Positions 9,578 to 17,272 of a stretch of DNA of 64,000 nucleotides are shown in pieces. Numbering within the stretch: position 1 is the first letter of the stretch; the number at the start of each line of letters is the position of its first letter. The translations under genes were made by a program, and so were the position numbers. A model generated the notes under the pieces. That model was not told the DNA's origin. It did no database searches and saw only the letters and a program-made list of their open reading frames with translations. This DNA comes from an uncultured Marinoscillum sp. (GTDB taxonomy: Bacteria > Bacteroidota > Bacteroidia > Cytophagales > MED-G16): assembly GCA_902523065.1 (NCBI GenBank), contig CABYXZ010000006.1, positions 62,001 through 126,000 on the forward strand, given 5' to 3'.

Positions 9578-10285
9578 TTAAAGAGTGTTTTTGTTCGATA
9601 AAATAGGGCTTTTAAATAATGAATAGGTAAAATAAAGTAAAATAAGAACAACAAATTCAAGATTCACTAAATAATAAGGCCAATCTCCTGAAACTAAGGG
9701 GTGATTCACAGCTGGTGGTTCTTTAAGATACATATAATTTGCATCTATCAAGAAGTCTAATGGCATTAAAAAAACTAATATTACATTTAGTGCGACAAAA
9801 CTTTTTAACCATGAAAATTTTGATAATTTCATGCCCATGTAATAATACATGTATAAAGGTAAAATTATGATTGATGTGTGACTGTAGAAATACTCAACAT
9901 AAAAGAAATTTGTTCCAGTATAATTATCAATTAACGGTGTAAGTAGCGCATTCAGTCCTCCAAGAACTCCAGCATAGAACAAAAAATCAAACCAAAACTC
10001 CTTTCTTTTTACAAATAATATAAAACAAGAAATTACAGATGAAAATCCGCACAAATGGAATGGAAGTCTTTTATCTAGACTCCATGTACCACCAATCACA
10101 TGTAAATAATGGTATATAGCATAAATAATAATAAATAAGTACACGAAATATTTAATGAATGTTACTCTCTTCTCTTTGCTTAGAAATTTACCAATACCCA
10201 TGACAATAATTATATATAAAACAGATAAAGTATTGGCTACTATCCAATCTTTAGACATGAAAGGAATCGCATAGTTTACATCCAT
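9578..10285 (-). CDS. YwaF/TMEM164-like integral membrane protein (TIGR02206 type)
   Basis: A 235-residue protein with about six or seven membrane helices. LPFHLCGFS (H77, C79), NFFYVEYFYSHTSI (H136) and WPYYL are the conserved marks of the YwaF/TMEM164 family. Human TMEM164 has been reported as a phospholipid acyltransferase that depends on a Cys and a His; the Cys79/His136 pair here is in the matching type of motif, so a lipid acyl-transfer role is an inference. The bacterial members are uncharacterised as far as I know. The gene starts 5 bases after blh ends and is followed 14 bases later by pntAA, so it sits in the middle of the light/NADPH cluster. Confidence 0.75.
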   Translation of the reverse strand: MDVNYAIPFMSKDWIVANTLSVLYIIIVMGIGKFLSKEKRVTFIKYFVYLFIIIYAIYHYLHVIGGTWSLDKRLPFHLCGFSSVISCFILFVKRKEFWFDFLFYAGVLGGLNALLTPLIDNYTGTNFFYVEYFYSHTSIIILPLYMYYYMGMKLSKFSWLKSFVALNVILVFLMPLDFLIDANYMYLKEPPAVNHPLVSGDWPYYLVNLEFVVLILLYFTYSLFKSPILSNKNTL

Positions 10286-10290
10286 TTTTA

Positions 10291-11166
10291 TTATTTATTT
10301 TCTACGAAATCTTTCATTATGAAAACATGAGGAAGTGTTAGACTAGATATGACTATAAATGTAAATAGTATTAAATTATTTGCAGTTAATAAATCGTTAT
10401 TAAAGTAGTAAAGGATAACACCAAAAATTAAAGCGAGTAATGTAAAAGGCATAGTCTTTAGGTAAAATTTGAGAAAACTTTTTTCTTTCATCTCCTTATA
10501 TTCCATAATAAGCATAGGCAGGGAGTGTGAAAAACCAAAATAAATTGAGAATGAAGTAAGTATATCTGTATGATAAAAAATTAAGTAGAGTATACTCATT
10601 TCTGCGTAAAGAGGCACCTTCTTATCTATCTTAAATTGAACAACTGATATCATAAGTATTGTCACAGATATAAGTAAAAAAAAAGTTTTGTCATAAGGTG
10701 TTAAGTCAATTGAACTAAAGAAAGTAAAATCATTTAAAATGATTTGAAGTTCAAAAATATTATTTAAGAAAAGAGATAATAGAATATTCGCACCTAATAT
10801 AAAATTTAATAATTTATTTTTTGTGTCATTAAAACCAATAACTTGCGCTTCACCAAAGTGATAACAAGAAACTACAAGAAAAGTAAATAATCCTAAATAA
10901 GGTGAAAAAATCCACAATAAAATATTTACTGATATTAACGAAAGATAAATAGTGAAGAAACTCAGTTTACTTTTGAATCTTCTTGATTTGGGATTAATAA
11001 AGGCTATTAAATGATCTACTGATCCGTGCGGAATTCCAATAGACAGCATAATTAGCACAAAAATTAATGTTGAATAAGTGTCTTCTACTTTAAAAAGAAT
11101 AATTGATAAGGCGAAAATTAAACCTATGATTTTAGAGGATAAAATATAATTTTTAGAAAGAATCAT
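10291..11166 (-). CDS. blh: Brp/Blh-family beta-carotene 15,15'-dioxygenase
   Basis: A 291-residue polytopic membrane protein that splits beta-carotene into two molecules of retinal, the chromophore of proteorhodopsin. Family motifs are all present: GIPHGSVDH (H47, H52), CYHFGEAQ (H103), YFGFSHSLPM (H214) and SLTLPHVF (H280), which supply iron-ligand histidines. It lies directly after the proteorhodopsin gene, the usual arrangement in marine flavobacteria. The ATG is only about 16 bases beyond the hairpin of a strong terminator and directly after its T-tract, so expression must depend on read-through from the rhodopsin transcript or on a promoter within or beyond the hairpin. Carotenoid synthesis genes are not in the window. 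Confidence 0.93.
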   Translation of the reverse strand: MILSKNYILSSKIIGLIFALSIILFKVEDTYSTLIFVLIMLSIGIPHGSVDHLIAFINPKSRRFKSKLSFFTIYLSLISVNILLWIFSPYLGLFTFLVVSCYHFGEAQVIGFNDTKNKLLNFILGANILLSLFLNNIFELQIILNDFTFFSSIDLTPYDKTFFLLISVTILMISVVQFKIDKKVPLYAEMSILYLIFYHTDILTSFSIYFGFSHSLPMLIMEYKEMKEKSFLKFYLKTMPFTLLALIFGVILYYFNNDLLTANNLILFTFIVISSLTLPHVFIMKDFVENK

Positions 11167-11170
11167 AAGA

Positions 11171-11208
11171 AAAAGATAAAAAAAAAGGTGAGGAAAACCT
11201 CACCTTTT
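11171..11208 (-). terminator. Strong intrinsic terminator between proteorhodopsin and blh
   Basis: A perfect 11-base-pair stem (AAAAGGTGAGG at 11183-11193 against CCTCACCTTTT at 11198-11208) with a 4-base loop. On the minus strand it is followed by a long T-run down to about 11171. It begins about 23 bases past the rhodopsin stop codon and ends just before the blh start. It should end most rhodopsin transcripts and let only a fraction pass into blh and the genes beyond. Confidence 0.9.
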
Positions 11209-11230
11209 AATTTTAATAGCTACTAAAAAA

Positions 11231-11965
11231 TTAGTCTTTTGCTGCATACCACACAGCCATTCCGAATCCAATTTTGTTTATAGCGTCACCGATGTTGTAT
11301 ACAATGTCCATTGGTAAACCACCTAATAAAGGCTCTATACCAGCGTACCATTGACCGTCAGCTGTTCCTAATAGATATCCTAAAGGATAAATTGACCATC
11401 CAACTAATACAAACCACTGTAACATAGCCCCTGCAGCAGGAATTTTACCTTTAGCATTAGCTAAGGCTTCACCTACAGCACCTTGAATAGGAATCTTAAT
11501 TCGTGTTAATGCACCAACTTCGTATGCCATCCAAAAATAAGCTACACCTGAGAATAGACCCCATAACCAAGGTCCACCAGCTAGAAGTCCAGATTCACCA
11601 ATGTAACCTGTAACTAGCATTATAACTGAAGCAATAAATAGGGATCCCATTCCTACACCAGTAAGTAAAGCAAACTCTACTACCATTAGCGGTACAGTTA
11701 GTATCCAGTCTATATATCTAAGTTCGGTTGGTGAACCTAGACCTTCAGCCCACTGGTCTCTCATGTAATAATAATGTACAGCTGCAATACCAGTAATTAA
11801 AGCTGCAACAAGCATTGAATCTTTAAATTTCTTGTCAACTTGACCGTGTTGTACTAAAAAGAACACAGTAGCTGCTAACATTGAAACAGATCCTATGAAG
11901 AAAGTAAAACCGACAAAATCTCCCGGTTGTAAACTTGCTCCTAATATAAAATTTAACGTATTCAT
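11231..11965 (-). CDS. Proteorhodopsin, green-absorbing outward proton pump
   Basis: A 244-residue seven-helix retinal protein. Key residues: Schiff-base proton acceptor D86, T90 and donor E97 in RYIDWILTVPLMVVEF (the DTE pattern of proton pumps), H64 that pairs with the acceptor Asp, and retinal-binding K231 in GDAINKIGFG. The spectral-tuning position equivalent to L/Q105 of SAR86 proteorhodopsin is M94, which predicts green absorption and is typical of flavobacteria. In helix 5, Gly136 (PWLWGLFSG) falls where xanthorhodopsin-type pumps have the Gly that opens a window for a carotenoid antenna. It moves protons outward in light, adding to the proton motive force. A dedicated promoter and a strong terminator flank it. 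Confidence 0.98.
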   Translation of the reverse strand: MNTLNFILGASLQPGDFVGFTFFIGSVSMLAATVFFLVQHGQVDKKFKDSMLVAALITGIAAVHYYYMRDQWAEGLGSPTELRYIDWILTVPLMVVEFALLTGVGMGSLFIASVIMLVTGYIGESGLLAGGPWLWGLFSGVAYFWMAYEVGALTRIKIPIQGAVGEALANAKGKIPAAGAMLQWFVLVGWSIYPLGYLLGTADGQWYAGIEPLLGGLPMDIVYNIGDAINKIGFGMAVWYAAKD

Positions 11966-12001
11966 AATTGATCGTTTGGTTAATAATATTATTAATTAAT
12001 G

Positions 12002-12034
12002 CCAATTTAGGCATTTTATAGTTATACGACCAAA
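12002..12034 (-). promoter_or_regulatory. Candidate proteorhodopsin promoter with overlapping inverted repeat
   Basis: On the minus strand a TTTG (-33 type, complement of 12031-12034) is followed after about 21 bases by TAAATTGG (complement of 12002-12009), one base off the Bacteroidota -7 consensus TANNTTTG. The -7 box sits inside an inverted repeat, AATGCC-6-GGCATT at 11998-12015, which could be an operator. The distance to the rhodopsin ATG is about 37 bases. Assigned by eye only. Confidence 0.35.
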
Positions 12035-12099
12035 AAAAGGAAAGGTTTTGCTTTCTTTATTTCGAATTTACATAATGAAACAAAATATTATTAGCCATT

Positions 12100-13869
12100 T
12101 TAATTATTAGACATTATATAATTTGTTATAATAAATGAAATAGAAGATAATATAAGTAATACAACGCCTATTACCATCTGATTGTATAGAATATATCCAA
12201 TTCCAAATAAACCAAAGTAGACCATTAAGACCCCTAAAAATACAAGAAATAGGTCTCTCATCGCTGAATCACCCTTATCATTGATTCTTTTAATATCTAA
12301 CTTACTTATAAAACCATTCCAACCCACACCATACGGTTTTATCTTTTTATAAAACTCCATTAGCTTATCGTCGTCTGTTGGTTTGGTTAAAATGGTAACT
12401 AATAACCAAGAAAATGTTGTGACACCTATACCTATTAACAGCTCTGCATATTCCTTAAGTCTTATATCAAATAAACTTTCATGTATCCACTCAAAGTATA
12501 CTGCAACAAAGAATGATATAATCATTCCTGTAATTTCACTGTAAGCATTTACTCTCCACCAAAACCATCTTAAAAGAAAAATTGATCCAGTTCCAGCTCC
12601 AATTTGAAGCAGGATATTAAATGCACCAAGAGAATCACTAAGCTGAAGTGATACAAATCCCGCAAGTATCATAAGTATAACAGTAGATAACTTACCTACC
12701 CTCACAACCTCTTTCTCAGATGCATTTTTTTTGATAAATCTTTTGTAAAAGTCAATAGAAATATATGAAGCTCCCCAGTTCAAATGGCTAGATATAGTAC
12801 TCATAAACGCAGCTATTAAAGATGCCAAAACAAGACCTAAGAGACCTGTTGGAAGTAGGGATAACATGGCTGGATACGCAATATCATTACCAATAATACT
12901 TTTATCAACCCCAGGAAAAGCTGTAGCTATACTATCTAGATTTGGAAATACTACCAATGAGGATAGCGCAATCAATATCCAAGGCCATGGTCTTATAATA
13001 TAATGAGTTATATTAAAAAGTAAGGTTGAATAAATAGCATTTTTTTCATCTCTAGCAGATAACATTCTCTGGGCAATATAACCACCACCTCCAGGTTCTG
13101 CGCCAGGATACCACACCGCCCACCACTGAACAGCGAGAGGAATTATAAGAACAATTAATAATTGATCCATATCACCAGAAGAAGGAAAGAAATTGAGTTT
13201 ATCTATGACATTTGAATGGGACAACATAACTCCTAAACCACCAACTTCTTCTAAGCTGATGATGTAGTATGTTGCCCATATTGACCCAACCATAGCAATA
13301 ATAAATTGTATTAAATCAGTATATATTACACTTCTCAATCCTCCAAGTGTACTATATAATACAGTAATGAGAGAAGAGTAAAAGATGCATTCAAAAGGTG
13401 AAAGTCCAAGAAGAATCCCTCCAATTTTAATACCTGCAAGACAGACAGAGGCCATAATAATGACATTAAAAAACACACCAAGATAAATTGCCCTAAAAGC
13501 TCTTAAAAACACAGCCTCTTTACCACTATACCTCAACTCATAAAATTCAAGATCTGTTAAAACTTTTGATCTTCTCCATAACTTTGAATAGAGGTATACT
13601 GTAAACATACCAGTCAATAAAAAAGCCCACCAGGTCCAATTACCTGAGACACCTTTCTCTCTAACTATATTCGTTACCAGGTTCGGTGTATCTGCAGAAA
13701 AAGTTGTTGCAACCATTGAAATACCCAAAAGCCACCAAGGCATATTTCTTCCAGACAAAAAGTACTCTTTTGAATTCTTTCCAGATTTTTTTGAAGTGAA
13801 TAAACCTATTAAAATGAAGGTAAGAAAAAAAAGAAGTATTATGGTCCAATCTAGATTCTGTAATTGCAT
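12100..13869 (-). CDS. Sodium:solute symporter (SSS family)
   Basis: A 589-residue transporter with about 14 membrane helices. The N-terminal pattern SKEYFLSGRNMPWWLLGISM and the later LGGLRSVIYTDLIQF stretch are typical of the sodium/solute symporter superfamily, which takes up sugars, amino acids or organic acids with Na+ across the inner membrane. The C-terminal extension has three more hydrophobic segments, as in many Bacteroidota members of unknown substrate. It lies upstream of proteorhodopsin on the same strand with a 134-base gap that holds the rhodopsin promoter. A perfect inverted repeat abuts its start codon. The substrate cannot be determined from sequence. Confidence 0.9.
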   Translation of the reverse strand: MQLQNLDWTIILLFFLTFILIGLFTSKKSGKNSKEYFLSGRNMPWWLLGISMVATTFSADTPNLVTNIVREKGVSGNWTWWAFLLTGMFTVYLYSKLWRRSKVLTDLEFYELRYSGKEAVFLRAFRAIYLGVFFNVIIMASVCLAGIKIGGILLGLSPFECIFYSSLITVLYSTLGGLRSVIYTDLIQFIIAMVGSIWATYYIISLEEVGGLGVMLSHSNVIDKLNFFPSSGDMDQLLIVLIIPLAVQWWAVWYPGAEPGGGGYIAQRMLSARDEKNAIYSTLLFNITHYIIRPWPWILIALSSLVVFPNLDSIATAFPGVDKSIIGNDIAYPAMLSLLPTGLLGLVLASLIAAFMSTISSHLNWGASYISIDFYKRFIKKNASEKEVVRVGKLSTVILMILAGFVSLQLSDSLGAFNILLQIGAGTGSIFLLRWFWWRVNAYSEITGMIISFFVAVYFEWIHESLFDIRLKEYAELLIGIGVTTFSWLLVTILTKPTDDDKLMEFYKKIKPYGVGWNGFISKLDIKRINDKGDSAMRDLFLVFLGVLMVYFGLFGIGYILYNQMVIGVVLLILSSISFIITNYIMSNN

Positions 13870-13895
13870 ATTATCAAATCAACTAATTTGATAAT
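13870..13895. promoter_or_regulatory. Perfect inverted repeat abutting the symporter start codon
   Basis: ATTATCAAAT (13870-13879) and ATTTGATAAT (13886-13895) are exact inverted copies separated by six bases. The repeat ends at the base next to the symporter ATG. It could be a regulator-binding operator, or an RNA hairpin that hides the translation start. Confidence 0.55.
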
Positions 13896-13977
13896 CAATT
13901 TACAACATACTTTTTTCTATTTCGTTAATTCTGTATTCAAAGTATAATTTTTTTAGGAAAATTTTTATTTTAGCAGT

Positions 13978-14499
13978 ATGAAATTATTGACCTATCTGGC
14001 CTTTATCCTTCTAGCTAGCAGCACATACAGATGTGCTGAAGATGAGTTAACAATTGACTGTACTCAAGCTACCAATGATATGGTTGGGACCTGGAAAGGA
14101 AAATTGTATTATACTAATTCACAGGCAAACGGTGCAAGACACAACATAACTCTTTCTATAATATCAACAAATGGCTGTCAATTTCAAGGCATAAGCGCCT
14201 TTGATGAGGCTGGAACTGCATTTGTTGTATCAGGTACAATTGATAAATATGGATGGGTAGAATTTATGGAAACCTCCTACGAAATTGATGGTGGAGAATA
14301 TACAAAGTGTGCTGCATCAGGTTCTAGCAGCTGGAGTAACCCATGCAATCAGTGGCCGTACGTAAGGTGGAGACCAGGAGTAAAATATCACGAGGCAAGA
14401 TTCAGATCTGAACCTTTTATCTTACAAGGCAATTTCTTCTCTGCAGGTGGCTGGAGAAGCGGTGCAGTTAATGGAAATTATCAAATAACAAAGCAGTAG
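13978..14499 (+). CDS. Secreted Cys-rich beta-protein, paralogue A
   Basis: A 173-residue exported protein I do not recognise. After a hydrophobic leader comes LLASSTYRC, which looks like a lipobox region but has Arg before Cys, so signal peptidase I cleavage after ASS is also possible. The mature part is Gly-, Thr- and aromatic-rich with alternating strands (GTWKGKLYY, RHNITLSI, NGCQFQG, VSGTIDKYGWVEF), suggesting a small lipocalin- or avidin-like barrel. Five Cys are shared with the paralogue at 15392-15910 (RC, DC, GC, KC, CNQWP), which may form disulfides. Its TAG stop overlaps the GTG start of the next gene (TAGTG), so translation is coupled to the nucleotidyltransferase. Confidence 0.75.
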   Translation: MKLLTYLAFILLASSTYRCAEDELTIDCTQATNDMVGTWKGKLYYTNSQANGARHNITLSIISTNGCQFQGISAFDEAGTAFVVSGTIDKYGWVEFMETSYEIDGGEYTKCAASGSSSWSNPCNQWPYVRWRPGVKYHEARFRSEPFILQGNFFSAGGWRSGAVNGNYQITKQ

Positions 14500-15395
14500 T
14501 GCCATACACACTACTTATCATGGCTGGTGGAATGGGAAGTAGATACGGTGGCCTAAAACAAGTTGATTCGTTCGGTCCAAATAATGAATCCATTCTTGAC
14601 TATTCAATACATGATGCTTTAAAGGCTGGATTTACCAAAATAGTTATTCTCTCATCACCAAAACTTGAAAAATATTTTGAGGACAAATACCTTAAAATAT
14701 TTAAAAATAAAATTGACTGTGATTTAGATATAGTTATTCAGGATCCACATTACGGACTTGGAAGTCATACACTACCTAAATCTAGAGAAAAACCGTGGGG
14801 AACTGGACATGCAGTATTATGCTGTGAAAATTTCATTAATAATTCATTCTCTATTATAAATGCTGATGACTTTTATGGCAGAGAAGCATTTTTTAAGATA
14901 TTAGAAACATTAAAATATATTGAAAAGAATAATATTCAATCTTCTATAGTAAGTTATTTGATAGAAAATACATTATCAGAGTTCGGAGGAGTTTCAAGAG
15001 GAGTATGTGAAACAGAAAACAATACCTTATTGAGCATTAAAGAAACACACGAACTTCAAGAGAACGATAATGTTGTGATTGGTAAATATGATAATGAAAC
15101 GGTTTACCATAAACTTGGAACCCAAGTGGCAATGAACCTTATAGGATTTCAAAAAACGATATTTGAAAAATTAAATAATGATTTTTCCATTTTTTTATCT
15201 GACAATATAAATGATCCTAAAAAAGAATTTCTTATTCCTGATGTTGTAAATGATCTTATTGAGGATAAGGTTCATGTCGAGAAAACGGATGAGAGTTGGT
15301 TTGGAGTTACCTATCAGGAGGATAAAAAATTAGTAACAAAAAAAATAAAAGAATTAATTGAAATTGGAAAATATCCACATAACCTTTGGGAATGA
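14499..15395 (+). CDS. Sugar nucleotidyltransferase (NDP-sugar pyrophosphorylase fold)
   Basis: A 298-residue cytoplasmic enzyme. The N-terminal LLIMAGGMGSRYGGLKQ is the nucleotide-binding loop of the NTP_transferase family, and NADDFYG carries the metal-binding Asp. It should join a sugar phosphate to a nucleotide and release pyrophosphate; the sugar and nucleotide cannot be read from sequence. I kept the GTG start at 14499 rather than the ATG at 14520 because the beta strand before AGGMG is needed. It is locked between two paralogous secreted proteins: its start overlaps the stop of the first (TAGTG) and its stop overlaps the start of the second (ATGA). Confidence 0.85.
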   Translation: MPYTLLIMAGGMGSRYGGLKQVDSFGPNNESILDYSIHDALKAGFTKIVILSSPKLEKYFEDKYLKIFKNKIDCDLDIVIQDPHYGLGSHTLPKSREKPWGTGHAVLCCENFINNSFSIINADDFYGREAFFKILETLKYIEKNNIQSSIVSYLIENTLSEFGGVSRGVCETENNTLLSIKETHELQENDNVVIGKYDNETVYHKLGTQVAMNLIGFQKTIFEKLNNDFSIFLSDNINDPKKEFLIPDVVNDLIEDKVHVEKTDESWFGVTYQEDKKLVTKKIKELIEIGKYPHNLWE

Positions 15396-15910
15396 AAATT
15401 TTTAAAATTGTTTTTATTATTCTAGCAAGTAGTACCTATAGGTGTTCTGATCAGGAAACAGTTGACTGTAAAAAAGTTGATCAAGAACTAATTGGAGACT
15501 GGAAAGGTGTTGCGAATTACTTCGGCCCAAGGCAAGCTAATGGATCGACTCACAACTTCACTTTAACGATTGAAAATTCGAATGGATGTTCATTCACAGG
15601 ACATACAAAATATGATAATTTTCCAACCACTTTTAATGTTTCAGGTAATGTAGATATATTTGGGTGGGTGACTTTTACTGAGGTAAGTATAAAGCAAGAT
15701 GGAGGCGAATATGCAGATTGTTTAGTTAGAATAAACTCATCATCTAGATGTAATCAATGGCCTGATTTGAGATGGAAGGAAGGAAATAAATTTAATGAGG
15801 CAAGATTCAGAAGAGATCCCTACATATTAATTGGAAAATTTGAAAGACCAAACAGTTATGAGAGGGGATGGCAAATATTAAATGGTACCTTTAGCCTAAG
15901 TAAAAATTAG
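15392..15910 (+). CDS. Secreted Cys-rich beta-protein, paralogue B
   Basis: A paralogue of the protein at 13978-14499, 172 residues from the ATG at 15392. It shares the leader end ILASSTYRC exactly, plus WKG, QANG, HNFTLTI, NGC-FTG, VSG, FGWV-FTE, QDGGEY, CNQWP-LRW and EARFR. The Cys positions are conserved. The ATG overlaps the TGA of the nucleotidyltransferase (ATGA), so the trio is translated in series; I therefore reject an upstream TTG start. The unusual residue before Cys in both copies means lipoprotein status is uncertain. Function is unknown. Location is predicted to be periplasm or outer membrane. Confidence 0.75.
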   Translation: MKIFKIVFIILASSTYRCSDQETVDCKKVDQELIGDWKGVANYFGPRQANGSTHNFTLTIENSNGCSFTGHTKYDNFPTTFNVSGNVDIFGWVTFTEVSIKQDGGEYADCLVRINSSSRCNQWPDLRWKEGNKFNEARFRRDPYILIGKFERPNSYERGWQILNGTFSLSKN

Positions 15911-15945
15911 TCTTATATTTACTGAAATTTTTAAATTAAAAATCC

Positions 15946-16593
15946 ATGACAAAAAAACTCATTATTCTAATTTTATTTTCTGTATTTAGTTTTAACACCT
16001 TTGCACAAAGAGCAACTCAATACTTAAGTCCAGTACCTAGTCCTCAATCTTTTGTAAGCCAAAATGTTGGCATGACAAAAATTACAGTATCTTACTCGTC
16101 TCCAGGAATGAAAGGAAGAAAGATTTTTGGAGAATTGGTTCCTTACGGTAAAGAATGGAGAGCAGGTGCCAATAGTCCGACCATGCTATCATTTTCCACT
16201 GATGTCACAGTTGCTGGCAAGACCCTGAGAGCTGGTAACTACGTAGTTAGGATGATACCAAATAAAGAAGGGAATTGGATTATTAAACTAAATCTAACAA
16301 ACTTAGAAGATAGGCCTCCAAGATTGTGGAAGGAAGGAGCTGTGGGTTTTCCATACGACTATTACAAAGACGGAAAAGTCGATATGAAAAAATATAAGGA
16401 AGATATGTCTCACTCATTTGAGGTTGAACCCTTTAGCTGGGAAGCAGGTATCGAAAGATTGTTTTATAGAATTGATCCCAATGACAATAAAGTTGCAATA
16501 GTTTCAATGTTATGGGAAAATATGATAATTAGGTTTGAGGTTGATACCATGACTGACGAACACCTAGAAAGATTTGCTAAAACATTAGAGTAA
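15946..16593 (+). CDS. DUF2911 domain secreted protein
   Basis: A 215-residue exported protein with signal peptide (LILFSVFSFNTFAQ). The mature part contains the DUF2911 marks SPVPSPQSFVSQNVGMT, VSYSSPGMKGRKIFG, LVPYGKEWRAGANSP and AGNYVVRMIP. The family is abundant in Bacteroidota and has no established activity that I know of. It lies 35 bases after the paralogue B gene and 7 bases before the SMUG2-like gene, so it may be in the same transcript. Confidence 0.88.
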   Translation: MTKKLIILILFSVFSFNTFAQRATQYLSPVPSPQSFVSQNVGMTKITVSYSSPGMKGRKIFGELVPYGKEWRAGANSPTMLSFSTDVTVAGKTLRAGNYVVRMIPNKEGNWIIKLNLTNLEDRPPRLWKEGAVGFPYDYYKDGKVDMKKYKEDMSHSFEVEPFSWEAGIERLFYRIDPNDNKVAIVSMLWENMIIRFEVDTMTDEHLERFAKTLE

Positions 16594-16600
16594 AATTTTT

Positions 16601-17272
16601 ATGATTAATGAGAATTTTATTGATTTTATCATTAATCTAAAACCAGAAACTGTTCCAAAATCTATCAAAATTCTTGATCCTTATTCAGATGATGAAGGTA
16701 TAAGGGTTACAAAAAAATTCTATAATGAATTCTTTTACGACAATAATAAAAGAATTTTACTGTTTGGAATTAATCCCGGAAGAATTGGAGGAGGTTTAAC
16801 TGGGATCCCATTTACTGATCCTTACCATCTTAAAAATCATTGTGGAATAGACTCAAAATTAGATCTTAAAAAAGAGCTTAGCTCTACGTTTATTTATGAA
16901 ATGATCAAACTTTATGGTGGTCCTAAATTATTTTATAAAAAATTTTTGATTACAAGTATTTGCCCCTTTGGATTTATTAAGAATAATAAAAACCTAAATT
17001 ATTATGATGATATATCTCTTACAAAAGGTTGGAAAAACTCCATAGTAGATTGGATCAAAATCCAAAGAGATAAATTAAGTGATAAATCAGTATGTGTATT
17101 AATAGGAAAAGGAAAAAATCAAAAATTTTTTGAAATGATAAACAAAGAGTATAAATTCTTTAATAATTTCATCACCTTGCCTCATCCTAGATGGATATTA
17201 CAGTACAAGATGAAAATGAAAAAAGAGTATTTAGATGAATATGTTACTAAACTATCAAACATAAAGTTATGA
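16601..17272 (+). CDS. SMUG2-like uracil-DNA glycosylase superfamily protein (DUF4918 type)
   Basis: A 223-residue cytoplasmic protein. LLFGINPGRIGGGLTGIPF (about residues 53-71) matches the active-site loop of single-strand-selective uracil-DNA glycosylases, and LPHPRW near the end matches the second catalytic motif (H-P). It should remove uracil or oxidised pyrimidines from DNA in base-excision repair. This group is common in Bacteroidota. Asn in GINPG is the expected active-site residue. Its TGA overlaps the ATG of the asparaginase gene (ATGA), giving tight coupling although no functional link is obvious. Confidence 0.85.
   Translation: MINENFIDFIINLKPETVPKSIKILDPYSDDEGIRVTKKFYNEFFYDNNKRILLFGINPGRIGGGLTGIPFTDPYHLKNHCGIDSKLDLKKELSSTFIYEMIKLYGGPKLFYKKFLITSICPFGFIKNNKNLNYYDDISLTKGWKNSIVDWIKIQRDKLSDKSVCVLIGKGKNQKFFEMINKEYKFFNNFITLPHPRWILQYKMKMKKEYLDEYVTKLSNIKL

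Noticed and set aside
13661-13849. Second minus-strand frame inside the symporter start region, as a sign of a frameshift
   Set aside because: The symporter frame is continuous with the expected N-terminal helix and SSS motif; the other frame has no family match.
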